NCBI RefSeq assembly: GCF_004959925.1
Contig: NZ_SPUW01000002.1
Coordinates: 62,001-126,000 of the forward strand
Length of the DNA: 64,000 nucleotides
DNA from: Pseudooceanicola onchidii
GTDB lineage: Bacteria; Pseudomonadota; Alphaproteobacteria; Rhodobacterales; Rhodobacteraceae
Direction: 5' to 3'
Part shown: positions 17,634 through 25,389 of the stretch, one piece after another
Layout of the letters: every line of letters begins with the position of its first letter
How positions within the stretch are numbered: the first letter of the stretch is position 1
The notes under the pieces: model-generated
Databases searched by the model: none
What the model was told of the DNA's origin: nothing
The model's input: only the letters and a program-made list of their open reading frames with translations
Translations under genes and position numbers: made by a program

Positions 17634-18701
17634 TCACTTGAAAGCCTTGGACCAGCGAGTCACCACGTCGGGCCAGCTGTTCACGACGTCGCGGTCATAG
17701 CTGTAGTAGATCAGGTTCTCTTCGCCGATCTTGTCGGCCGCTGTCTTCAGCACGGGGAACGGCAAATCGCCTTGTTCGACGTCCTCGCGGTAAGGTGTCA
17801 ATCCACGCTTGGCGAGCGCGATCTGACCCTCTTTCGAAAGCATTAGATCAAGGACGATCTTGGCAGTATTCGGGCTTGTCGCCGCCTTGGTCACAGCTGC
17901 ACCTTGAAGCGAAACCGGTGTGCCGTCCGTGATGTAGCTCCACCCGACCAGCTGCTGCACCTCTGGCTTGGACAGCGAAATTAGGCTCACGCTGTTGAAG
18001 AAGAAGGCCAGATCGTATTCGCCAGTCATAACCTTCTCGCGTTGGACGCCGGCGCCACTTTCAGGCCGCGTCGCCGAGCCGATGATATCGAGGACGTCCC
18101 ACGTGTTGTCGTCCTTCTGAAGCCAGGTGGCGAACATCGCTGTGCCAAAGGAGTTGGACGACGCGTCATAGGTCGACACCTTGCCATTCATCTTGGCGGG
18201 GTCCGCCTGGATCATCTCGGCAATGCCGTGCAGCGAGTCCGGCGGCGTCGGTAGTGTGATCTTGTTGTAGACCATGATCGCCGGGCTCGCGGACACCGTA
18301 TAGAGGCCGGGCTCGGGATTGCTCCACTCCGGCAAGGCGTCGCTCTCGACAGAAACGTAGGGCTCGATCTCGCCCCGGTCGATGAACTCGGCATAGCGGT
18401 TCGGCGCGGTTGTAGAGATCAGGTCAGCCGTCCGAGTTTTGGAGCCGGACTCGGCGTAGTAGCGTTCCCAAAGCTCGTCACCCATGTCAGTGGTTTCCAT
18501 CTTCACCCATGGGTAGGTCTCCGCGAGGAGCGCGATGAAGTCATCCCAGATGAAGGTGGGCAGGTTGGAATATACCAGCAGCCCATCCTCCTGTTTGGAG
18601 GCCTCGATCATCGCCTGATACTCGGCGCTCTGCTTGTCCTGCCCGAAAGCGGACGTGGCAATGGTAACGGCGAGGAGCCCGCCGATCAGTATCTTCTTCA
18701 T
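17634..18701 (-). CDS. ABC transporter extracellular substrate-binding protein (Fe/polyamine/phosphonate type)
   Basis: 355 residues with an N-terminal signal peptide (MKKILIGGLLAVTIATSAFG). The fold is that of the iron-binding/AfuA-like group of periplasmic proteins (cluster D type): LLVYSNLPT near the start, SLQGAAVTKAATSPNTAKIVLDLMLSKEGQ near residue 270. Members of this group bind ferric iron, thiamine, polyamines or 2-aminoethylphosphonate, so the fold does not define the substrate. The FCD-GntR regulator and hydrolase neighbours favour a carbon compound over iron. Confidence 0.8.
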   Translation of the reverse strand: MKKILIGGLLAVTIATSAFGQDKQSAEYQAMIEASKQEDGLLVYSNLPTFIWDDFIALLAETYPWVKMETTDMGDELWERYYAESGSKTRTADLISTTAPNRYAEFIDRGEIEPYVSVESDALPEWSNPEPGLYTVSASPAIMVYNKITLPTPPDSLHGIAEMIQADPAKMNGKVSTYDASSNSFGTAMFATWLQKDDNTWDVLDIIGSATRPESGAGVQREKVMTGEYDLAFFFNSVSLISLSKPEVQQLVGWSYITDGTPVSLQGAAVTKAATSPNTAKIVLDLMLSKEGQIALAKRGLTPYREDVEQGDLPFPVLKTAADKIGEENLIYYSYDRDVVNSWPDVVTRWSKAFK

Positions 18702-18736
18702 TTTCCTATTCCCTATTGGTGATTGATTGTGGTTGT

Positions 18737-18751
18737 GGTCCGTGGCGGACC
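18737..18751 (-). promoter_or_regulatory. Short hairpin between ATPase and binding-protein genes
   Basis: GGTCCG-TGG-CGGACC, a 6-bp perfect stem with a 3-base loop, lies in the 52-bp spacer upstream of the ATPase gene start codon side of the transcript order binding protein after ATPase. It sits next to the ATPase stop and may protect or partly separate the two messages. It has no U-run. Confidence 0.4.
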
Positions 18752-18753
18752 GT

Positions 18754-19815
18754 TCATCCGAAGGCGCGGACGGCGTCTTCGGGGAACTCGACGTAGCGCC
18801 CCTCGTCAGGAGTATTGGCCGGGGCTTCGACCCGGAGCGAGAGTTGCCCGATCTTCACCACGAGCAGCGAAGTTGACCCGAGATAGGATCGAGCGACGAT
18901 TTCGCAGGGTAGGGCACCTGACGCAGCCGTATCTGTAAGGCGCACGGACTCCGGGCGAATACTGACAGTGACCTGTGCGCCGGGCGCAGATTGTGCGGGC
19001 AGCGGGCCAAGGAATTGGTTTCCATCAGGGAGCCGGTAGCGGCCGCCACCGGACTCCGGCGCAACAAATTCCGCTTCAAAGATGTTGCTCGCGCCCACGA
19101 AGTCCGCGACGAAAGGATTGGCCGGGTTCATGTAAACGTCGCGCGGGGTGCCGATTTGTGAGATGCGGCCATTCTCCATGACAATTACGCGGTCACTCAG
19201 CGACAGGGCCTCCGACTGGTCGTGCGTGACGAAGATGGTGGTGATGCCGGACTTGCGCTGGATATCAGCCAACCAGAGCCTCGCCTTCTCACGGAGCTTG
19301 GCATCGAGGTTGGAAAGCGGTTCATCCAGAAGTAGGATCTTGGGGCGGTAGACCATCGTCCGCGCCAGAGCTACTCGTTGCTGCTGCCCGCCCGAGAGCT
19401 CTCCTGGAAAACGGTCGGCATACTCGGCCATGTCCACCAGTTCGAGGGTTTCCCGGATCCGGTCACGCGCGGCCTTGCCACGAATACCGTTGAGCTCAAG
19501 CGCGAAATCGAGGTTCTTGAAAACGGACATGTGCGGCCAAAGAGCATAGGACTGGAACATCAGCCCGAGCCGTCGGTATTGCGCATCAACGAAAGTGCCG
19601 GAGAGGCTGTCGTAGACCGTCGTGTCGCCGATCCGGATCGCGCCCGAAGTTGGCCGGTCCAGCCCGGCGAGCGCATTCAGAGTGGTGGATTTCCCGCAGC
19701 CCGAAGGTCCGAGCAGGGTCAGGAATTCGCCCGACCGGACATGAAAGCTGACGCCGTCCAGAGCCATGGTTTTCCCGAATGTCCGGGTCAAGTTTTCAAC
19801 AATGACATCAGCCAT
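18754..19815 (-). CDS. ABC transporter ATP-binding protein (PotA/FbpC type)
   Basis: 353 residues. Walker A GPSGCGKST (36-44), signature LSGGQQQR, Walker B ILLLDEPLSNLD and H-loop FVTHDQSEA are intact. A C-terminal TOBE-type regulatory region (about 270-350) is present, as in Fe(III)/polyamine importers. The start overlaps the permease gene by 8 bp. Confidence 0.88.
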   Translation of the reverse strand: MADVIVENLTRTFGKTMALDGVSFHVRSGEFLTLLGPSGCGKSTTLNALAGLDRPTSGAIRIGDTTVYDSLSGTFVDAQYRRLGLMFQSYALWPHMSVFKNLDFALELNGIRGKAARDRIRETLELVDMAEYADRFPGELSGGQQQRVALARTMVYRPKILLLDEPLSNLDAKLREKARLWLADIQRKSGITTIFVTHDQSEALSLSDRVIVMENGRISQIGTPRDVYMNPANPFVADFVGASNIFEAEFVAPESGGGRYRLPDGNQFLGPLPAQSAPGAQVTVSIRPESVRLTDTAASGALPCEIVARSYLGSTSLLVVKIGQLSLRVEAPANTPDEGRYVEFPEDAVRAFG

Positions 19816-21547
19816 AGAGTTTCACTCCGAAAAGGCGCGTGGCCACGGCCACGAGAATGGTGGTAAGGAGGACCTGCACGACGGCAAGCGCAGCGACGGG
19901 ACCGATGAACCCCTGTTGCCAAAGGCTGAGCATGGAGGTCCCGATCACTTCGGATCCGGGCGCCATGAGGAAGACGGCCGTCGAATAGTCCTTCACGATC
20001 AGGATCATGAGCAGCACGAAACAGGACAATAGCGCGTGCTTCTGCAAAGGCAGCAAGACGCGCGTCACCGTGACAGTCCAGCCTGCCCCGACAGATTTCG
20101 CAGCCTTGTCAAAATCCGTCGTGACCTGGAGCAGCGCGGGCGAGACGATACCGTAACCCGCGCTAAGAAAACGGATCAGATAGGCTATCAGCAGCAACCA
20201 GATAGAGTTTCGAAGGATCGACAGCCCAGGCACGAAGACCGAGGCGTAAAACACCCCGAGGCCCACAATCAGACCGGGGATAACCCGCGGCATCTGGGCA
20301 AGCCCGTCCAACCACCGCCGCAACACGAAATCCGACCGCTGCGCCACGAACGAAATCGCGGCAATAAGGATCGTGCCGAGCGCCGCCCCGAGGATCGCAA
20401 GAACTATCGTGTTCAGGATCGCGCGTCTGTAGGCATCCACGACAAAGAGATCGATATAGTTCTGCGTGGTGAAAGCGTCCATGATCGGCACGAGTGGCGT
20501 GATGATGAACGTGCCCGAGCGCAAGAAGACCGCGCCGACAATTGCGACGATCGCAAAGAAGACATAGGCGGTCATCGCGAGAAAGGCCGCCCACTTCCAG
20601 GGACCGAGCGGCAATTTCCTGAGTGCGCCAGCTTTCGGTCCGACGCCAACGAAACGGAAGGACTTTCGCAGCAGAAGCCTTTGGATCAGGAAAAGCACTC
20701 CGACGAAGGCGACCAACATGACGGCCATCGCTGCCGATAGGCCGTAGTCAGGCGTTCCCCCTGCCTGAAGCGACCGCTTGTAGATCAGCGTGGTGAGCAG
20801 GTCGATGTTGACTGGGCCGCCGATAATAAGAGGGATCGCCAGCGTCTCGACCGCATGGGCAATGTTCATGATGAAAGCGAAGATCAGGGCAGGGCGCATC
20901 AGCGGAAGGCTGATCCGTTTCAAGATCTGAAGCGTTCCAGCCCCAGTGATCCGCGCGGCGGCGTCATGGTTCGGATCCTGCTGGCGGGCGGACACGATGC
21001 AGTAGAGCGTGGTGATCGGCGCATTGGCAATCGCAGTGATCACCGCCATTCCGGTAATAGTATAAAGGTTCCAGGGGTCGTCGATTCCGGTCCACCGCTC
21101 GACGAGCAGCGTGACGATGCCGGTGGGCCCATAGGCGATTATCGCTCCGAAGCCGATCACCTGGGGCGAAAGATAAAGCGGCCAAAGCACAAGACTTCCA
21201 AGAATGCCTTTTCCGGGCATGTCGGTGCGGGCCAGCAGGACTGCGGCACCGACGCCGAAAAACATGGACAATGCGACCGTAATAGCAGTGAAAACGGCCG
21301 TCGTTCCGACGGTCGCGCGTATTTCCGGATCGGTGAATATCCGCACGAAGTTGTTCAGCGTGAACTGCGCCTCGGGGTAATAGAGAGGCTTGTCCATGAA
21401 GACCTGAAGAAGTGTCGGCGCAAGCGCCGTGGCTATGAGAAGCACAGCAATGATCGTGATTACGATCTGCGCCGTCAGCCCGTTGCTTCCGAGACGACGC
21501 CGGGACTTCGCCGATATGGACGGGTCGAGTGCGTCAGTCGCGCTCAT
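19808..21547 (-). CDS. ABC transporter permease, fused two-domain (FbpB type)
   Basis: 579 residues, two binding-protein-dependent permease domains in tandem (about 60-300 and 325-575), each with about six helices and an EAA-type loop (second: DFDKAAKSVGAGWTVTVTRVLLP). Such fusion is typical for Fe(III)-type importers of the AfuB/FbpB group. The ATG shares one base with the stop of the regulator gene (TAATG), so the regulator is the first gene of this operon. Confidence 0.88.
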   Translation of the reverse strand: MSATDALDPSISAKSRRRLGSNGLTAQIVITIIAVLLIATALAPTLLQVFMDKPLYYPEAQFTLNNFVRIFTDPEIRATVGTTAVFTAITVALSMFFGVGAAVLLARTDMPGKGILGSLVLWPLYLSPQVIGFGAIIAYGPTGIVTLLVERWTGIDDPWNLYTITGMAVITAIANAPITTLYCIVSARQQDPNHDAAARITGAGTLQILKRISLPLMRPALIFAFIMNIAHAVETLAIPLIIGGPVNIDLLTTLIYKRSLQAGGTPDYGLSAAMAVMLVAFVGVLFLIQRLLLRKSFRFVGVGPKAGALRKLPLGPWKWAAFLAMTAYVFFAIVAIVGAVFLRSGTFIITPLVPIMDAFTTQNYIDLFVVDAYRRAILNTIVLAILGAALGTILIAAISFVAQRSDFVLRRWLDGLAQMPRVIPGLIVGLGVFYASVFVPGLSILRNSIWLLLIAYLIRFLSAGYGIVSPALLQVTTDFDKAAKSVGAGWTVTVTRVLLPLQKHALLSCFVLLMILIVKDYSTAVFLMAPGSEVIGTSMLSLWQQGFIGPVAALAVVQVLLTTILVAVATRLFGVKLYG

Positions 21548-22194
21548 TACGAATCCCCCTTAATGAGACCGCGGCGCGCTTTGGAGATATGGCGGCGCAT
21601 CAGAAGCTGAGCGAGCTCGGCGTCACGGGCCCCGAGAGCGTCGATGATCTGGCGGTGTTCCCGCGTGGCCTCTTCCAATCGCTCCGGCGTCCGGCTGTGC
21701 AGCTGGTAATTCACGCGAAGGAACTTCCAGATCTCTTGACCCAGCAACTTACGCAGCTCACCGTTGCCGCTGATGCGCGCAATCTCGTCATGGAAATCGC
21801 CGATAGCCGCCAATGCCTTGGACCCCTCAGCTTCTACTCCGGCGATCCGTTCCTCGCTGGCGTTCACCCAGGCAGTAAGCGAGGCGACCTCCTCGGGCGT
21901 GATGACCTGCGCGGCGCGATAACAGGCGAGCCCCTCAAGCACTTCGCGGATTTCGAACATCTGATCGACGGCCGTGCTGGAAATGCTTGCGACCCGCATC
22001 CCGGAATACGGCACACGCTCGATCAGTTTGCGCTCTTCAAGTTTCAGGAGCGCCTCGCGTAGCGGCGCCCGACTGACGCCCAGCTCTTTCGCCAAGGATG
22101 CCTCAGTCAACTTGGTGCCAGGCAACATTTCCCCGCCCACGATCTTTGCGCCAATCGCCTCGACCAACCTCACAGGGTTCGCTTCTCCGCTCAT
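21547..22194 (-). CDS. GntR-family regulator, FadR/FCD subfamily
   Basis: 215 residues. The N-terminal winged helix-turn-helix (about 18-75, TEASLAKELGVSRAPLREALLKLEERKLI) is followed by an all-helical FCD effector domain (about 85-205), which in characterised members binds small carboxylates, often through a metal. It leads the transporter operon and is divergent from the AtuA-like operon across 132 bp holding two candidate operators, so it likely controls both arms. Confidence 0.9.
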   Translation of the reverse strand: MSGEANPVRLVEAIGAKIVGGEMLPGTKLTEASLAKELGVSRAPLREALLKLEERKLIERVPYSGMRVASISSTAVDQMFEIREVLEGLACYRAAQVITPEEVASLTAWVNASEERIAGVEAEGSKALAAIGDFHDEIARISGNGELRKLLGQEIWKFLRVNYQLHSRTPERLEEATREHRQIIDALGARDAELAQLLMRRHISKARRGLIKGDS

Positions 22195-22252
22195 ACACTC
22201 TCCGCCTTATTGTCGACCATTTTTAGATTTGTGTCGCGATAATGAGGGTTAT

Positions 22253-22269
22253 GTCAACATATTTTTGAC
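22253..22269. promoter_or_regulatory. Dyad GTCAA-N7-TTGAC in the divergent promoter
   Basis: A perfect 5-bp dyad separated by 7 bases, midway between the GntR gene and the AtuA-like gene. A possible operator; not a known consensus. Confidence 0.35.
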
Positions 22270-22282
22270 TTGTTGGCCATGA

Positions 22283-22292
22283 TTGTATACCA
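22283..22292. promoter_or_regulatory. GntR/FCD-type operator candidate
   Basis: TTGTATACCA fits the TNGTATACNA pattern reported for several FadR/VanR-type GntR proteins. It lies 35 bp upstream of the AtuA-like start, where a bound repressor could block the promoter. Confidence 0.5.
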
Positions 22293-22326
22293 TAACGTGA
22301 GCCTGACACGAAACGAGGTTTGCGAC

Positions 22327-23700
22327 ATGAGCGATATCAAGGTTGGGGTAGTTGTGCCTGCGGGCGCATTGGGCAGTGGGGTTCGGGCTGAGCAGGTTGA
22401 AGCAGGCCTGAATATGGGTGCAGTTGTCGTCGCTGTTGACGCTGGTTCGACGGATAGCGGCCCCTCCTGCCTTGCCACCGGCATCTCCAAGGTGGGTCGC
22501 GATGCGGTAAAGCGCGATTTGAAGGCAATGATGCAAGTAGCGTTGCCACGGCGAGTTCCGATCTTGATCGGCACCTGCGCAACCTCAGGCACCGATATGG
22601 GCGTCGATTGGACCCGCGAGATTGTCGACGAAGTGGCCGGTGAATTGGGGTTCGCGCCCCAGATCGCACTTATTTACAGCGAACAGGATAAAACAAGACT
22701 TTCCGCCAAGGCGCGCGACGGGCGCATCACAAGCCTGCCCCCGGCGGCCGACTACTCGGACGATGTAGCCACGGAGTGCCGCCACATTGTCGCGCTCATG
22801 GGGCCCGAACCGTTCATCGAGGCTTTGAAGCACGGCGCTGATATCGTTCTCGCCGGACGCACCACTGACGCGGCCATTCTTGCGGCTGTGCCGCTAATGA
22901 ATGGCGCAGGCGTTGCCAGCGCATGGCATGCTGGCAAAATTGCTGAATGTGGTGGCCTTTGCACCGAAGATCCCCGCGGCGGTGGTGTGTTGATCGAGGT
23001 GGGCCGTGACCATTTCGATGTTAGGCCGCTGTCGCCGGAGACCCGCTGCACACCTGAATCCGTCTCGGCCCACATGCTTTACGAGAATAGCGACCCGTTC
23101 CGGCTTTACGAACCCGGTGGAGTTCTCGATGCAACCGATGCGCGATACGAGCAGCTGGACTCTCGCACCGTTCGTGTATCCGGGTCACGCTGGGAAAAAG
23201 GGGCCTACACAATGAAGCTGGAGGGAGCGTCCTCGGGCCCATTCCAGACGATCATGATGATCGGCATTCAGGACCCCGATGTTCTCTCGGACCTTCCGGC
23301 ATTCCTCGAGCGCATGAGCGGACATCTCGATACCGTCGTGCAACGAACTTTCCCGGGCCTTGAAGGCTGGTCACTTTCCTTCAGACCCTACGGCTACAAT
23401 GCGGTCTCAGGCACGCCAGTTAAGCCCGACTACATCCCGCAGGAGATCGGGTTAATGATGATCGTTACTGCGCCGACCCAAGACTTGGCGACCCGGATCG
23501 CCAAATCGTTGAACTCCACTTTCTTTCATTTTCCACGCAAGCCCGGCATCCCTTTGCCCAGCTATGCCTATCCATTTTCACCTGCCGAGATCGAACGCGG
23601 CCAGGTGCACGAATTCCGTCTAAACCACGTCGTGTCGGTCGATGACCCGCTCGAGCTCGTCCGCCTGTCCCTTCAACCAGTAAAGGTCGCTGCGCAATGA
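22327..23700 (+). CDS. AtuA-like (DUF1446) family protein
   Basis: 457 residues from the ATG at 22327; an in-frame extension to 22270 runs into the operator region and is unlikely. The glycine-rich N-terminus (VVVPAGALGSGVRAEQVEAGL, then VDAGSTDSGPS) and the overall length match the acyclic terpene utilisation AtuA-like family, whose reaction is not well defined. It is soluble, without signal peptide. Overlapping by 4 bp with the DUF4387 gene is a known pairing; the two domains are fused in some bacteria. It probably acts in breakdown of the compound imported by the divergent ABC transporter. Confidence 0.82.
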   Translation: MSDIKVGVVVPAGALGSGVRAEQVEAGLNMGAVVVAVDAGSTDSGPSCLATGISKVGRDAVKRDLKAMMQVALPRRVPILIGTCATSGTDMGVDWTREIVDEVAGELGFAPQIALIYSEQDKTRLSAKARDGRITSLPPAADYSDDVATECRHIVALMGPEPFIEALKHGADIVLAGRTTDAAILAAVPLMNGAGVASAWHAGKIAECGGLCTEDPRGGGVLIEVGRDHFDVRPLSPETRCTPESVSAHMLYENSDPFRLYEPGGVLDATDARYEQLDSRTVRVSGSRWEKGAYTMKLEGASSGPFQTIMMIGIQDPDVLSDLPAFLERMSGHLDTVVQRTFPGLEGWSLSFRPYGYNAVSGTPVKPDYIPQEIGLMMIVTAPTQDLATRIAKSLNSTFFHFPRKPGIPLPSYAYPFSPAEIERGQVHEFRLNHVVSVDDPLELVRLSLQPVKVAAQ

Positions 23701-24011
23701 CTCGACTGAAAGATGTTGCCCGCTATGTCCGCTCCAAGAATGCCGGTCCCTTCTGGGTCACGATTGACGTTTTCTTTCCCGATGACCACACCTTCGAGGC
23801 ATGCCGCAGTCTGCCAGCCCTGTCCGCAAGGAGCATCGGAGCAATCTACGGGCGCGAGGCCGACGAGGTGAAACGCTTTGAGGTCCCGAGCCTTCGGACG
23901 ATCAAGCTCTCCTTTCCGCGCCGTTCACCCCAGGGTGCGGTCGAAGAGCGCGACATGCACAGCGGACAGTCCTATGTCCGACTGCTCGATCTGGAACTGG
24001 GAAACCTTTGA
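23697..24011 (+). CDS. DUF4387-family small protein
   Basis: 104 residues. It begins with LKDVARYVRSKNAGPFWVTIDVFFPD and has TIKLSFPRR near residue 70, matching the short DUF4387 family that accompanies AtuA-like proteins. It has no catalytic motif visible to me. It overlaps both neighbours, so it may be a subunit of an AtuA-like enzyme complex. Confidence 0.8.
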   Translation: MTRLKDVARYVRSKNAGPFWVTIDVFFPDDHTFEACRSLPALSARSIGAIYGREADEVKRFEVPSLRTIKLSFPRRSPQGAVEERDMHSGQSYVRLLDLELGNL

Positions 24012-24016
24012 CGCAG

Positions 24017-25087
24017 ATGGATGACCAAGGATGTCACGGCTCGGCCTCGAGCGAGGCATTCTTTGTCGGCGGCAGCTACGTCGACAGCCCGGTTGGAGCG
24101 ATCATGCACGGTCAGATGTTCGTCGAGGTGCTGCATCCGGACCGTCGTCGGCACCCCTGGCCAATTGTCCTGATACATGGCAGCGGCTTGACGGGCACCT
24201 GCTGGATGACAACGCCGGATGGACGTCCGGGCTGGGCGAACCGACTTCTTGATGATGGTTGGTGCGTCGCCGTTGTCGATCAGCCCACCCGCGGGCGCTC
24301 TGCCCTTCATCCTTCCCTCCACGGACCGCTGCGCGTCATGAGCCCCGAGAAGGTCGAGTTTCTTTTCACTGCATCGTCGAAGCACCTGGGTTGGCCCGGC
24401 GCTGAAAACCACACCCAATGGCCCGGCGCAGGGCATCGCGGAGATCCGCAGTTCGATGCCTTCTACGCCAGCATGGTTCCCTATATCCCTGACGCCGAGA
24501 GCGAGTGGTTGATGCGAGCCGCCGGGGCCGCTCTGCTCGACAGGATCGGGCCGGCTGTCCTACTCACTCATTCTCAAGCTGGCGCGTTCGGCTGGCTCAT
24601 TGCCGATGCCCGACCGGACCTGACGCAAGGGATCGTCGCTGTCGAGCCAGTGGGTCCTCCGCGAGACGCAGTCGATCTCCGAGGAGGCACTGCGGTAAGC
24701 CACGCACCAGCCCGGCCATTCGGGGTTACGATAGCGCCGCTGGAATACTCACCGCCGGTTTCGGAAAAAAGCCCGTTGGAATTTGAAGGTTTTGCGACCG
24801 ATTGGGCTATCTTGGGCTGGCGCCAGGCGACACCTGCTCGCCAACTGCCGAATCTCAAAAAGATTCCGACCTTAGTGATTTCAGCAGAGGCGTCATATCA
24901 CAGGATGTATGATCACCTGACAGTCGGATTTCTGCGGCAAGCGGGTGTCGAAGTGGACCACATCCTTCTTGAAGATAGAGATATTTATGGCAACGGTCAT
25001 ATGATGATGCTGGAGAAAAATTCCGACCAGATCGTCGACGTGATTTCAGGTTGGTTGGAGAGGCAATGTTCTTCCATCAAACGTTGA
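24017..25087 (+). CDS. Alpha/beta hydrolase
   Basis: 356 residues from the ATG at 24017; a TTG at 24008 overlapping the DUF4387 stop is a possible alternative. The oxyanion-hole stretch is VLIHGSGLTGTCW, the nucleophile is Ser186 in THSQAG (variant G-x-S-x-G elbow), and the final NGHMMM supplies the likely catalytic His. The GSGLTGTCW and SQAG versions resemble a subgroup of secreted-esterase-like proteins, although no signal peptide is seen here. It is the last gene of the AtuA operon and probably cleaves an ester or lactone. Confidence 0.8.
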   Translation: MDDQGCHGSASSEAFFVGGSYVDSPVGAIMHGQMFVEVLHPDRRRHPWPIVLIHGSGLTGTCWMTTPDGRPGWANRLLDDGWCVAVVDQPTRGRSALHPSLHGPLRVMSPEKVEFLFTASSKHLGWPGAENHTQWPGAGHRGDPQFDAFYASMVPYIPDAESEWLMRAAGAALLDRIGPAVLLTHSQAGAFGWLIADARPDLTQGIVAVEPVGPPRDAVDLRGGTAVSHAPARPFGVTIAPLEYSPPVSEKSPLEFEGFATDWAILGWRQATPARQLPNLKKIPTLVISAEASYHRMYDHLTVGFLRQAGVEVDHILLEDRDIYGNGHMMMLEKNSDQIVDVISGWLERQCSSIKR

Positions 25088-25090
25088 GTA

Positions 25091-25106
25091 TCTGAGACCC
25101 CTCAGA
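25091..25106 (+). terminator. Weak terminator after the hydrolase gene
   Basis: TCTGAG-ACCC-CTCAGA, a 6-bp stem with a 4-base loop, starts 3 bp after the stop and is followed by CATTGCTTTT. Position fits the end of the AtuA operon; the stem is short. Confidence 0.4.
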
Positions 25107-25389
25107 CATTGCTTTTGACAAGCAGCCCTGTCTGCTAATATTCGTAGATGACCGTTGCCGACACAATTTAGAAATCGATCTGTTTAATTGGTCGAGCGCT
25201 TTGGATTTGCGGCGAAATAGCCATTATGTGAACCGACTTGCAAACCAGTGCCGCCGTGCCGTTGGAGTTGTATGATGACAAACCCCAAAGCTAATGGGGA
25301 GTGAGGCCGTTCGCTACGATTTCCACGAGCGCCCGTCATATTCGTAAAGCGAACTGAAGAGCGCGACCTCCAATGGGAGCAGTTTGATT
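25107..25389. other. Intergenic region before the OLD-family gene
   Basis: About 280 bp without a credible gene between two convergent genes. No repeat, tRNA or clear terminator for the minus-strand gene is recognised. Base composition drops towards A/T, in line with the gene to its right. Confidence 0.4.

Noticed and set aside
17634-21547. Iron(III) uptake system
   Set aside because: The transporter class includes iron importers, but the FCD-type GntR regulator and hydrolases suggest an organic substrate; no Fur-box-like site was noticed.
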